From Auraticoccus monumenti (GTDB lineage Bacteria; Actinomycetota; Actinomycetes; Propionibacteriales; Propionibacteriaceae): a stretch of 64,000 nucleotides of DNA. Below are positions 6,901 through 16,920 of the stretch, in pieces. Within the stretch, counting starts at the first letter, position 1. Each line of letters opens with the position of its first letter. The DNA is taken from positions 3,720,001 to 3,784,000 of the forward strand of contig NZ_LT629688.1 in NCBI RefSeq assembly GCF_900101785.1, read 5' to 3'. Under the pieces are notes generated by a model, which did no database searches, was not told the origin of the DNA, and was given only the letters and a program-made list of their open reading frames with translations. Both the position numbers and the translations under genes were made by a program.

Positions 6901-7025
6901 TCGTTGACGCGCTCTACAGCGGCGCTGGGCGCTTCGCGCGCCCCCAAGGCCCTGCGGCCTGCGCCAACGAGGTCGTATTCGCCCGGGAGCGTATAGCTGG
7001 CCGCTTCCTCCTGGTCGTCGTGCAT
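6897..7025 (-). CDS. 42-aa mini-protein coupled to DUF3800
   Basis: ATG at 7025 with a textbook GGAGGT 4 nt upstream; the stop overlaps the GTG of the DUF3800 gene by 4 bp. The peptide (MHDDQEEAASYTLPGEYDLV, then GAGRRALGAREAPSAAVERV, NE) begins acidic and ends in a helix. The strong ribosome-binding site and overlap imply that translation of the DUF3800 gene depends on it. It could be a leader, antitoxin-like partner or small cofactor. No family recognised. Confidence 0.55.
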   Translation of the reverse strand: MHDDQEEAASYTLPGEYDLVGAGRRALGAREAPSAAVERVNE

Positions 7026-7307
7026 GACACCTCCAGTGATGAGGGCCGCGTGCAGGCGCGGTGCCCGAGTTCGCCCTCGATTCGGAACATACCGGGCGGC
7101 GTCTCACCATGCGAAAGCGACACACGACGACTTTCTGGTCGTCGCCGCGCTACTCTTCGACAAGGAGGGAGGGGCGCCCGCGGCGCTGCGTAGAGCGCTC
7201 GTCGCAGCTCCGCAGTCGAAGCTCTCGCCGCCCCTAGCGAGGCCGTCACAGCCGCTCTACGGTCCTCTCACCGGCGCCGCCGTGGCGCCCCCACCGGAGA
7301 GGCCAGG
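7026..7307. other. Intergenic region, nothing clear
   Basis: 282 bp between the divergent mini-ORF/DUF3800 pair and the broken gene at 7308. It should hold the promoter of the former on the minus strand and of the latter on the plus strand. I see only scattered weak -10-like matches and no convincing ORF. Confidence 0.3.
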
Positions 7308-7578
7308 ATGACCGCCACAGCCGCCCACAGCCGCCGCCCCGCGTCTACCTCTCGGCCAGCGTCGACGACTTCCTCGACGGCGACGCCGGCTGGACACACG
7401 AGGCGCTCGTCGCTCTCGGCTACGACGTTGTGCTTTCTGAAGCAGCCGTCTGCGCGGAGGTCCAGGCGCTCCTAAGCGCCGAGATCGTGCTGGTAACCCC
7501 TACGAGCGACGAGTTATGGTCCAGATCGGCGATGCCGCCGGGTTGCCGCTACTGACCCTTAGAGATCTGAGCGGGTGA
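7308..7578 (+). pseudogene. Nucleoside 2-deoxyribosyltransferase-like gene, frameshifted
   Basis: ATG at 7308 follows GGAGAGG. After a missing base in a CCGCC-rich stretch the coding frame reads RVYLSASVDDFLDGDAGWTH, EALVALGYDVVLSEAAV and QALLSAEIVLVTPTSDE; after another missing base it reads MVQIGDAAGLPLLTLRDLSG to TGA 7576-7578. First strand VYLSAS, G-YDVV, AEIVLV and an acidic-IG-AAGLPLL ending follow the Rossmann-like pattern of nucleoside deoxyribosyltransferases and TIR-like NAD hydrolases. Length (~90 aa) is short for the family. It converges on, and overlaps by 30 bp, the membrane protein gene. Confidence 0.45.
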
Positions 7579-8115
7579 CGCGTCCGGGCGCAACTCGCCT
7601 CGGGATAACTCCGGCGCCGGCCGATTCGTCGCCCCGGGAGGCGACGCCTCGTCTACGCCGAGTTCGCGACGCACGGCCGCCCGGAAACGCTCACGCGCTT
7701 CACGCAGACCGGCACCGTCGTACTCCAAGACGAACTTGTGGAGCGCGTCCGCCACGTCTTCAGCCGCACCCTTGGCCTCGGCACCCGAAAGAAGCTGCAC
7801 CTCCAAGAGCTCCTCCTCGACGACTGACAGCTCCCAGCCCTCGGCGCCTCGGTCTGCGGGGGAGGGTTCACCTTCCGCCTCGTCTCTCGCAGCCCTGCTG
7901 AACCGCTTGTCCACCTGCTGCTCAAACCGAAGGTAAGCCGCCTTTCGGTCACTGTAACGACTTTCCTGCAACGCCAACCGCTCCTTGCGCTTGTCGTCGG
8001 CCGCTTGCCGCTCCAGCGCTCGATCCTCCCGCCGCCCCCGGAAGTAGTCGAGCAAGAAGGACGAGAGGAACGAGAGAAGAGCACCAATTACGACGCCCAT
8101 CAGAACGGGATCCAT
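7549..8115 (-). CDS. Membrane-anchored coiled-coil protein
   Basis: 188 aa, intact. The N-terminal TM helix at about residues 4-24 (VLMGVVIGALLSFLSSFLLDY) is followed by a strongly charged coiled coil (FRGRREDRALERQAADDKRK to about residue 75), an acidic linker, a helical region (VEEELLEVQLL, VADALHKFVLEYDG, REARERFRAAVRREL) and a disordered Pro-rich tail. The topology (short outside, long cytoplasmic coil) resembles accessory proteins of mobile elements and defence loci; no named family. ATG at 8115 lacks a ribosome-binding site but has a -10-like TACGCT 8 bp upstream. Confidence 0.65.
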   Translation of the reverse strand: MDPVLMGVVIGALLSFLSSFLLDYFRGRREDRALERQAADDKRKERLALQESRYSDRKAAYLRFEQQVDKRFSRAARDEAEGEPSPADRGAEGWELSVVEEELLEVQLLSGAEAKGAAEDVADALHKFVLEYDGAGLREARERFRAAVRRELGVDEASPPGATNRPAPELSRGELRPDASPAQISKGQ

Positions 8116-8123
8116 GGGGCTAG

Positions 8124-8129
8124 AGCGTA
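8124..8129 (-). promoter_or_regulatory. -10 element, leaderless start of the coiled-coil gene
   Basis: TACGCT on the minus strand, 8 bp before the ATG at 8115, with no Shine-Dalgarno between. This spacing is typical of leaderless actinobacterial transcripts. Confidence 0.4.
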
Positions 8130-8211
8130 GACCGTTGTGCGTGGCCTAGGGGCCGCTCTGCGTAGTCGCCAGGCTCAACCCCCGCGCTGCGCTCTTGACG
8201 TAATAATGGAG

Positions 8212-8320
8212 TCACCCTCGGAGCAGCGCTCGTTCCGCTCCAGCACCTGGCAGCCCTGCTCCTCAGCAGCCGCGCTGCCAGCTCCTCGCCCAGCTGCCCG
8301 AGCGCTTGTCTCGTCCCCAT
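8212..8320 (-). pseudogene. yraN: Truncated, frameshifted yraN (UPF0102 nuclease-like) 5' fragment
   Basis: From the ATG at 8320 the frame reads MGTRQALGQLGEELAARLL; after one missing base it continues EEQGCQVLERNERCSEGD, then diverges (SIITSRAQRGG, stop). This matches the YraN N-terminus: G-x-GE-x-AA-x-L helix, then G-x-x-V-L-x-R-N-x-R-C-x-x-GE. About 80 C-terminal residues with the rest of the nuclease core are missing. In actinobacteria yraN directly follows the DUF2469 gene, which is its neighbour here, so this is the original locus cut by the island. The homology ends near 8215. Confidence 0.7.
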
Positions 8321-8673
8321 GACGACCACCTCCGCACCCACCGTCGGCGCGCAGGCACGATCGGGTCGTCACGGGTCGGGGTCTGTGGACGGCGCTCGGG
8401 CTGAAACAATAGAAGTGCAGGCCTGTGACGACCGGCTCGCGGCTGGAGCACCGCCGCTGCCGGGAGCACCCAGATCAGGCCCCCAGGCGTCGCTGCTCGC
8501 CAGACCCGCTCCGGGCGTGGGCACCGCAGGGCATGACGATCGACCGAACGAGAGGCCAGTCGGGGAACTTCGAAGCCAGGTGCCCGATGCCCAAGCGGTC
8601 GACGCGACGGCCCATCGAGCCGGGGGACGTGCTCCTCGCCCCATCAGGACGAGCTCCGCCCCTGCCGGTTGGC
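8321..8673. other. Intergenic region between yraN relic and DUF2469 gene
   Basis: 353 bp with no supported gene on either strand. The frames that are open are Arg/Ser/Pro-rich and lack start signals. The gap is wide for a pair that is usually tightly linked, so further rearrangement is possible. Confidence 0.4.
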
Positions 8674-8988
8674 TCAGCGTGAGGAGTCGGGAACCTCGAG
8701 GTCGGAGTGCACGATCTCCTCGATGGAGACGTCACGGAAGGTGAGCACCTTGGCGTTCTTCACGAAGCGCGCGGGGCGGTACATGTCCCAGACCCAGGCG
8801 TCGGCCATCGAGACCTCGTAGTAGACGTCCCCGCCCTCGGTGCGCACCTTGAGGTCCACCGTGTTGCAGAGGTAGAAGCGGCGCTCCGTCTCCACGGCGT
8901 AGGTGAAGAGCCGCACCACGTCCTTGTACTCGCGGTACAGCGTGAGCTCGGCTTCGCTCTCGAACTGCTCCAGGTCCTCTGTGCTCAT
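8674..8988 (-). CDS. DUF2469 family protein
   Basis: 104 aa from an ATG at 8988 that overlaps the rnhB stop. The sequence (MSTEDLEQFESEAELTLYRE, then DVVRLFTYAVETERRFYLCN, VYYEVSMADAWVWDMYRPAR) is characteristic of the small acidic DUF2469 proteins that sit between rnhB and yraN in actinobacteria. The biochemical role is not established. The Tyr/Trp/Phe-rich core suggests a compact alpha/beta fold. Confidence 0.93.
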   Translation of the reverse strand: MSTEDLEQFESEAELTLYREYKDVVRLFTYAVETERRFYLCNTVDLKVRTEGGDVYYEVSMADAWVWDMYRPARFVKNAKVLTFRDVSIEEIVHSDLEVPDSSR

Positions 8989-9683
8989 AGCGCCTCGCAC
9001 TCTAGCCGAGTCTGCGTCAGCACCCGACCGGGCGGCAGCAGGGTGGCTCCGGGGACCGTCCGGGCGACGTTGTCGAAGCGCATCCGGTGCTCCGCGCAGG
9101 GACCGAGCCGGTCCAGACGGTCCTGGTGCTCCTTGGTGCAGTAGCCCTTGTGGGTGGCGAAGTCGTACTCCGGCCAGCGCTCGTGCACCTGCGTCATGAT
9201 CCGGTCCCGGGTCACCTTGGCCAGTACCGAGGCCGCCGCCACGCAGGCCGCCACCCGGTCGCCCTTCCAGACCGCCAGACCGGGGACCCCCAGCCCGTCC
9301 ACCCCGAACCCGTCGGTGAGCGCGTAGTCCGGGGCCGGGGTGAGCCGGTGCAGGGCCCGGCGCAGCGCCTGGACGTTGGCCACGTGCATCCCCAGCCGGT
9401 CGCACTCGGCGGCGTCGACCACCACCACCGACCAGCCGAGCGCCTTGGCCACGACCTCGTCGTAGCAGCGCTCCCGCTGGGCCGCGCTGAGCAGCTTGGA
9501 GTCCCGCAGCCCCTCGATCTGGCCGGCCCTGGTGTCGCGCAGGATGGCCGCGGCGGCCACCAGCGGGCCCGCGCAGGCCCCACGACCGGCCTCGTCGGCC
9601 CCGGCGACCAGCGTGAAGCCGGCGCGTCGCAGGGCGCGCTCGTAGGCGTACAGACCGCTGCTGCGCCGCACCACGAAGGACAT
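8985..9683 (-). CDS. rnhB: Ribonuclease HII
   Basis: 232 aa. RNase HII removes ribonucleotides and RNA primers from RNA:DNA hybrids. The first catalytic carboxylates are in GADEAGRG at residues 28-35; GLRDSKLLS, a Ser-rich helix (ACVAAASVLAKVTRDRIM) and the C-terminal FATHKGYCTKEH complete the family pattern. The start overlaps the lepB stop (TGATG) and the stop overlaps the DUF2469 start, so the three are translated as one operon. Order lepB-rnhB is conserved in actinobacteria. Confidence 0.97.
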   Translation of the reverse strand: MSFVVRRSSGLYAYERALRRAGFTLVAGADEAGRGACAGPLVAAAAILRDTRAGQIEGLRDSKLLSAAQRERCYDEVVAKALGWSVVVVDAAECDRLGMHVANVQALRRALHRLTPAPDYALTDGFGVDGLGVPGLAVWKGDRVAACVAAASVLAKVTRDRIMTQVHERWPEYDFATHKGYCTKEHQDRLDRLGPCAEHRMRFDNVARTVPGATLLPPGRVLTQTRLECEAL

Positions 9684-10462
9684 CAGCAGCCGACCCCCTG
9701 GGGCTCGATCACCGCCCGCTCCGGCGGCGGAGCGCTGGGGTCGGGGATCGCGGCGAAGCTCTCGGGCACCCTGAGGCGCTGGAACCGGTCGAACGGTGCC
9801 GCGATCAGGAAGGCGGGACCGACCACGTCCTCGACGGGCACGAAGGCGTCGGCGCCGATGGGCCCCCCACCGGCGGGGACGTCGGACAGGTGGCAGCGCG
9901 AGTCGCGGGAGTCGTTGCGGTGGTCGCCCATCACGAAGAGGCGGCCCGCCGGCACGACCACGCTGAAGGGCACGTCCGCCGGGGCGACGGGGTCCCCGTC
10001 GGGCTCCTCGTAGAGGTAGGCATCCTCCTCCAGCGGCGTCCCGTTGACGGTGATCCGCTCCTCGGCGTCGCAGCAGGTGACGGTGTCACCCGGCATGCCG
10101 ATCACCCGCTTGATCAGGTGCTGGGAGCTGGTGTCGGGGAGCAGGCCCACGAACTCCAGGGCCTGGCCCACGGGACCGCGCTCCTCGGCGCCGTAGTCGG
10201 TGCCGAGCCAGTTGCCCGGGTCGACGAAGACCACGATGTCGCCGCGGCTGAAGTCGGTCACCTTCTGCACGACGACCTTGTCCTGCACCATCAGGGTGTT
10301 CTCCATCGACCCCGAGGGGATGACGAAGGGCTGGGCGACGAAGGCCCGGAGCACCGAGGAGACGATGATGGCGCCGATCACCACGATGGCGATCTCCTTG
10401 AGCAGGGAGCCCAGGTGACGTCCCGCGCTCGAGCGCCTCTCCCCGATCCGCGACTCACTCAC
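9683..10462 (-). CDS. lepB: Signal peptidase I
   Basis: 259 aa. Cleaves signal peptides of secreted preproteins at the outer face of the membrane. One TM helix at about residues 22-42 precedes the catalytic serine box (IPSGSMENTL, Ser52). The general-base lysine is in LIKRVIGMPGD (Lys118) and the last conserved box is MGDHRNDSRDSR. Ends with a Pro-rich tail. It follows rplS after a hairpin and runs straight into rnhB. Confidence 0.97.
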   Translation of the reverse strand: MSESRIGERRSSAGRHLGSLLKEIAIVVIGAIIVSSVLRAFVAQPFVIPSGSMENTLMVQDKVVVQKVTDFSRGDIVVFVDPGNWLGTDYGAEERGPVGQALEFVGLLPDTSSQHLIKRVIGMPGDTVTCCDAEERITVNGTPLEEDAYLYEEPDGDPVAPADVPFSVVVPAGRLFVMGDHRNDSRDSRCHLSDVPAGGGPIGADAFVPVEDVVGPAFLIAAPFDRFQRLRVPESFAAIPDPSAPPPERAVIEPQGVGC

Positions 10463-10548
10463 TCGTCCTGCTCCCTCTCCTGCTGCCGGCCCCGGGACGG
10501 GGACGCGCCCAACCTAGTCGGCCGCTCCGACCGTCCTGCCCGGAGACA

Positions 10549-10584
10549 CACATCGCACGCACCCCGAGGGGTACGTGCGATGTG
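10549..10584 (-). terminator. Strong hairpin after rplS
   Basis: Arms CACATCGCACG and CGTGCGATGTG enclose an inner ACCCC/GGGGT stem, giving a long near-perfect hairpin 13 bp after the rplS stop. No T-run follows, as is common in high-GC actinobacteria. It probably attenuates readthrough into lepB. Confidence 0.75.
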
Positions 10585-10597
10585 CGGGAGCGCTCGC

Positions 10598-10945
10598 TCA
10601 GTAGCGCTTCTCCTTGATCTTGGCGGCCTTGCCGCGCAGCCCACGGAGGTAGTACAGCTTCGCCCGGCGGACGTCACCGCGGCGCTCGACCTCGATCTTG
10701 TCGATGATCGGGCTGTGCAGCGGGAAGGTGCGCTCGACGCCGACGCCGAAGGACACCTTGCGGACGATGAAGGACTCCTGCAGCCCACCGCCGCTCTTGG
10801 CGATGACCACGCCGGCGAAGACCTGGATCCGGGAGCGGTTGCCCTCCACGACCTTGACGTGCACCTTGACGGAGTCACCCCCGCGGAAGGCCGGGATGTC
10901 GTCGCGCAGGGAGGCCTGGTCGAGGGCCTCGATCAGCTTGCTCAT
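10598..10945 (-). CDS. rplS: 50S ribosomal protein L19
   Basis: 115 aa, normal L19 length. It lies at the 30S-50S interface. Landmarks: [57 protein letters not shown] and the basic end [23 protein letters not shown] at 10945 is preceded by GAAGGA. trmD normally precedes rplS but is absent here; instead a plus-strand sigma operon lies upstream. Confidence 0.98.
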   Translation of the reverse strand: MSKLIEALDQASLRDDIPAFRGGDSVKVHVKVVEGNRSRIQVFAGVVIAKSGGGLQESFIVRKVSFGVGVERTFPLHSPIIDKIEVERRGDVRRAKLYYLRGLRGKAAKIKEKRY

Positions 10946-11111
10946 GGTGTGTTCCTTCGCCGGTGCCACAGGTCACCTGGTCAGCTCTGTCTGGGATGGT
11001 GCCGCGCCCGGACGGTCCCCCCGTGGCAGGAGCCGGTCACACGCACCAACAGGCGATTCTGTCACAGCCCTGCAGCGGAGCAGAAATCGATCTGCGGGCC
11101 GGCCCCGGGAT

Positions 11112-11139
11112 GCAACCCCCGTGCGCCGCGAGGCGTAGT
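11112..11139 (+). promoter_or_regulatory. ECF-type promoter before the SigE-like operon
   Basis: GCAACC (11112-11117), a 16-bp spacer and CGTAGT (11134-11139). The AAC-containing -35 and CGT-containing -10 are the pattern used by ECF sigma factors, so autoregulation is likely. A start near 11147 would give a leader of about 100 nt. The rest of the 299-bp rplS-sigma gap shows nothing else clear. Confidence 0.5.
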
Positions 11140-11244
11140 GCAGGCGTGCCAACCACGACCGGGGGGAGACCGACGCCGATGAGTGCGATACCACTGAGGT
11201 CGGCAGAGCTGTCGCGGCCCATGTCGTCCAACGAGAGGTCCGTC

Positions 11245-11742
11245 ATGGACACCGAAGAGTTCGATGCGCTCTACCGGGCCTCCTTCGGCTCCCTGGTGAG
11301 TCAGGTCTACGCCATGTGCGGGAACCGCAGCGAGGCCCAGGACTGCGTCCAGGAGGCCTTCATCCGCGCCTGGGACCAGCGCCACAAGCTCGACCGGGCG
11401 TCGTCCCCCCAGGGCTGGATCAGGACGACGGCGTACCGCATCGCGGTCAGCCGCTGGCGACGCTCCCGACTCGCCCGACGCGCTCCCGACCGGGCTCTGC
11501 AGGACCCCGGCGACCACGCCGGCCCCGACGTCGACGGGGTGGCCCTGACCAGGGCCCTCCAGCAGCTGCCGGTGGACCAGCGCCGGGCGATCGTGCTGCA
11601 CCACCTCGCCGACCTCTCCGTGGCCGACGTGGCCCGGGAGGTGGGCGCCCCGGTCGGGACGGTGAAGGCCCGGCTCTCTCGCGGACGCGCCGCTCTGGCC
11701 GATCTGCTGTCCGACCACGAGCCCCGAGGTGAGGTCCGATGA
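11245..11742 (+). CDS. SigE-family ECF RNA polymerase sigma factor
   Basis: 165 aa. Region 2 (about 5-75) contains FDALYRASFGSLVSQVYAMC, the core-binding GNRSEAQDCVQEAFIRAWDQ and PQGWIRTTAYRIAVSRWRR. Region 4 (about 100-155) has LTRALQQLPVDQRRAIVLHH and the HTH LSVADVAREVGAPVGTVKAR. ATG at 11245 has GAGAGG 6 nt upstream; the frame is open further but the homologous region begins here. Its stop overlaps the ATG of the membrane protein, probably its regulator. A lone Cys (Cys25) and Cys34 lie in region 2. Confidence 0.92.
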   Translation: MDTEEFDALYRASFGSLVSQVYAMCGNRSEAQDCVQEAFIRAWDQRHKLDRASSPQGWIRTTAYRIAVSRWRRSRLARRAPDRALQDPGDHAGPDVDGVALTRALQQLPVDQRRAIVLHHLADLSVADVAREVGAPVGTVKARLSRGRAALADLLSDHEPRGEVR

Positions 11743-12602
11743 GCACGCCAGACCCGATGTTCGACCCACTGCGCCGACTGTCCGCGCAGAGCGCCGCCGG
11801 GGACCCTGCGACCCTGCGCCAGCTCGGTGACCGACGCCGCGTCCGACGTCGTCAGAGCCTCGGCGCGGTCGCCGTGGTCGTGGTGCTGGCCACCGGTGCC
11901 GGGACGCTGGTCTCCCAGCTGAACCAGGGTGCGGTACCGGCGCCGGTGGCACCGAGTCCGACCGCACCCGCCACGCCCGCCCCCTCTCCGGTCGCGACAC
12001 CCGACCCCTCCCCGAGCGGGGCAGGCGAGGCGGGGATACCCGACGCGTCACTGCCCCAGCTGGAGGACTTCGTCTGGGGCCCGGGGGTCGAGTTCAGCGA
12101 CCGTCGCGTGACCGACGGCCAGGGCCAGGCGGCGGTGAGCTCCTGCCAGCAGGAGGAGCTCGACGCGCTGGGCGCGGCCGAGGTCCGGGTGGTGACCGTT
12201 GAGTCCGGGGTCGGCGGTGTGGCCGGCGTGCTCGGCTTCGACTCCACCGAGGACGCCGACACCGCCTGGAGCACCCTGCTGCGGTGGGCCGACGACTGCC
12301 AGGACCAGCTCGACCAGCAGGACCGCGGGATGGAGGTGCTGACGGACGTGCCGCTGCAGCCCGCCGGGCAGGAGGGGCGGTTCCTGCTGCTGGTGGAGCC
12401 CGACCGCGACGGCCTGGGCCCCGAGGTCGGCGGCTTCGAGGAGGTGGGTCTGGTCCGCGCCGGGGACCGGATGGCCCTGGTCTCCTTCACCAGCGCCGCC
12501 CCGGAGCACCACTTCGCCCTCGAGGAGGACGACGGCACCGGGATGCCGCTCGACCCGATGATCCGCACCCTGGACAACATCGGGGCCCGACTGGCCCCCT
12601 GA
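11739..12602 (+). CDS. Single-pass membrane protein, putative partner of the sigma factor
   Basis: 287 aa. Cytoplasmic N-terminus of ~38 residues ending DRRRVRRRQS, one TM helix (about 41-60), a Pro/Ala/Thr-rich extracytoplasmic stalk (about 65-105) and a folded outer domain of ~180 residues with two Cys (SSCQQEEL and DDCQDQL) that could form a disulfide, like PknH/LpqH-type sensor domains. The ATGA overlap with the sigma gene and this topology suggest an anti-sigma or sensor role, but no ZAS zinc motif is seen in the short cytoplasmic part. Confidence 0.75.
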   Translation: MSTPDPMFDPLRRLSAQSAAGDPATLRQLGDRRRVRRRQSLGAVAVVVVLATGAGTLVSQLNQGAVPAPVAPSPTAPATPAPSPVATPDPSPSGAGEAGIPDASLPQLEDFVWGPGVEFSDRRVTDGQGQAAVSSCQQEELDALGAAEVRVVTVESGVGGVAGVLGFDSTEDADTAWSTLLRWADDCQDQLDQQDRGMEVLTDVPLQPAGQEGRFLLLVEPDRDGLGPEVGGFEEVGLVRAGDRMALVSFTSAAPEHHFALEEDDGTGMPLDPMIRTLDNIGARLAP

Positions 12603-12606
12603 ACGA

Positions 12607-12645
12607 CGACGGCGCCGGCACTCTCGGGGGGTGCCGGCGCCGTCG
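12607..12645. terminator. Bidirectional hairpin after the sigma operon
   Basis: Perfect 15-bp arms CGACGGCGCCGGCAC (12607-12621) and GTGCCGGCGCCGTCG (12631-12645) with a 9-nt loop. It closely resembles the sdhB terminator at 14106-14140 and seems to be part of the same duplicated block. Confidence 0.8.
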
Positions 12646-12649
12646 CGCG

Positions 12650-12885
12650 GGTCCACTCGCCGCAGACGAGGCCGCCAGCACGTCGCGATCCAGCGGGGTG
12701 GTGGTTGGTGAAGGGGATCTTCTTCGGGCACACACGGCGGTGCGCGCGCCGAGCCGTCCGGGCAGGCGGCCACGCAGGCGCCCAGCCGATGCAGGGGGCG
12801 GCGTCGAGGACGTGGTCGGCGCAGCGGTCGACGACCGAGTCCTCGACGCCCGGGAGGGCGTGGGCCGCCACGGCTCGAAGACCGG
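12650..12885 (-). pseudogene. Decayed sdhB copy (internal deletions)
   Basis: On the minus strand this region aligns with the intact sdhB at 14151-14894. Recognisable pieces: a VDRGAF-region match, ADHVLDAAPCIG, ACVAACPDGSA, CPKKIPF and PLDRDVLAA, the last corresponding to QLNRDMLGA in sdhB. About 131 bp are missing between the cysteine cluster and the CPK motif, and another segment before it; the remaining pieces are in different frames. The adjoining terminator is homologous too. No function is possible. The DUF2961 gene lies between this relic and sdhB. Confidence 0.7.
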
Positions 12886-13004
12886 GAGGTCGGCACACCT
12901 GGGTCCGCGGGGCGGACCGGCGTCTGTGACACGATCACGCGTGCCGGGTCAGGCCGCCACGCCACGACCCGGCCCCGGCCGACGACGCCCACCCAGGAGG
13001 CACC

Positions 13005-14060
<1,056 letters not shown>

Positions 14061-14105
14061 CCACGTGCGCAGGCCCCGGGCGGTGGACCGGGGGCCGGAC
14101 GCACG

Positions 14106-14140
14106 ACGGCGCCGGCACCCGTGAGGGTTGCCGGCGCCGT
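14106..14140. terminator. sdhB/DUF2961 shared terminator
   Basis: ACGGCGCCGGCA (14106-14117) pairs with TGCCGGCGCCGT (14129-14140). It lies between converging stops at 14060 and 14151, so it can serve both genes. Confidence 0.75.
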
Positions 14141-14150
14141 GCGCGGGGAG

Positions 14151-14894
14151 TCACTCCCCCTTGACCAGTGCCCCCAGCATGTCGCGGTTCAGCTGGGTGA
14201 TGGTGTCGAAGGGGATCTCCTTCGGGCACACCGCGGTGCACTCACCGATGTTGGAGCAGCCGCCGAAGCCCTCCGCGTCGTGCTGGGAGATCATCCCCAG
14301 CACCCGGGAGCTGCGCTCGGGCTGGCCCTGGGGCAGCAGACCCAGGTGCGTCACCTTGGCGGCGGTGAACAGCATCGCCGAGCCGTTCGGGCAGGCGGCC
14401 ACGCAGGCCCCGCAGCCGATGCAGGTGGCGGCGTCGAAGGCGTGGTCGGCGTCGCGCTTCTTCACCGGGGCGGCGTGGGCCTCCGGCGCGGAGCCGGTCG
14501 GGGCGCTGATGTAGCCCCCGGCCTGGATGATCCGGTCGAAGGCGCCGCGGTCGACGATCAGGTCCTTCACCACCGGGAAGGCGTCGGCCCGCCACGGCTC
14601 GACGTCGATCACGTCGCCGTCGGCGAAGGAGCGCATGTGCAGCTGGCACACGGTCGCGCGGACCGGGCCGTGGGCCTGGCGGTTGATCATCACCCCGCAG
14701 GTCCCGCAGATGCCCTCGCGGCAGTCGGAGTCGATGGCGATCGGCTCCTTGCCCTCCAGCGTCAGCCGCTCGTTGACGACGTCGATCATCTCCAGGAACG
14801 ACATGTGCTCGGAGATGTCGGGGACCGCGATGGTCTCCATCCGCCCCTCCGCCTCCGGGCCGGACTGGCGCCACACGTTCAGGGTGATGTTCAT
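14151..14894 (-). CDS. sdhB: Succinate dehydrogenase iron-sulfur subunit
   Basis: 247 aa, peripheral cytoplasmic face of complex II. [2Fe-2S] ligands Cys58, Cys63, Cys66 and Cys83 (CREGICGTCG); the [4Fe-4S]/[3Fe-4S] clusters use Cys158, Cys161, Cys164 and Cys168 (CIGCGACVAACPNGS) and Cys213, Cys219 and Cys223 (CSNIGECTAVCP). The second module and its spacing fit the type B enzyme with a single large cytochrome subunit. Last gene of sdhCAB, 34 bp after sdhA. A decayed duplicate lies 1.3 kb further along. Confidence 0.98.
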   Translation of the reverse strand: MNITLNVWRQSGPEAEGRMETIAVPDISEHMSFLEMIDVVNERLTLEGKEPIAIDSDCREGICGTCGVMINRQAHGPVRATVCQLHMRSFADGDVIDVEPWRADAFPVVKDLIVDRGAFDRIIQAGGYISAPTGSAPEAHAAPVKKRDADHAFDAATCIGCGACVAACPNGSAMLFTAAKVTHLGLLPQGQPERSSRVLGMISQHDAEGFGGCSNIGECTAVCPKEIPFDTITQLNRDMLGALVKGE

Positions 14895-14928
14895 GCGTGG
14901 TTCCTCACTGCTCGGCGGTGCTCGGGGC

Positions 14929-16916
<1,988 letters not shown>

Positions 16917-16920
<4 letters not shown>

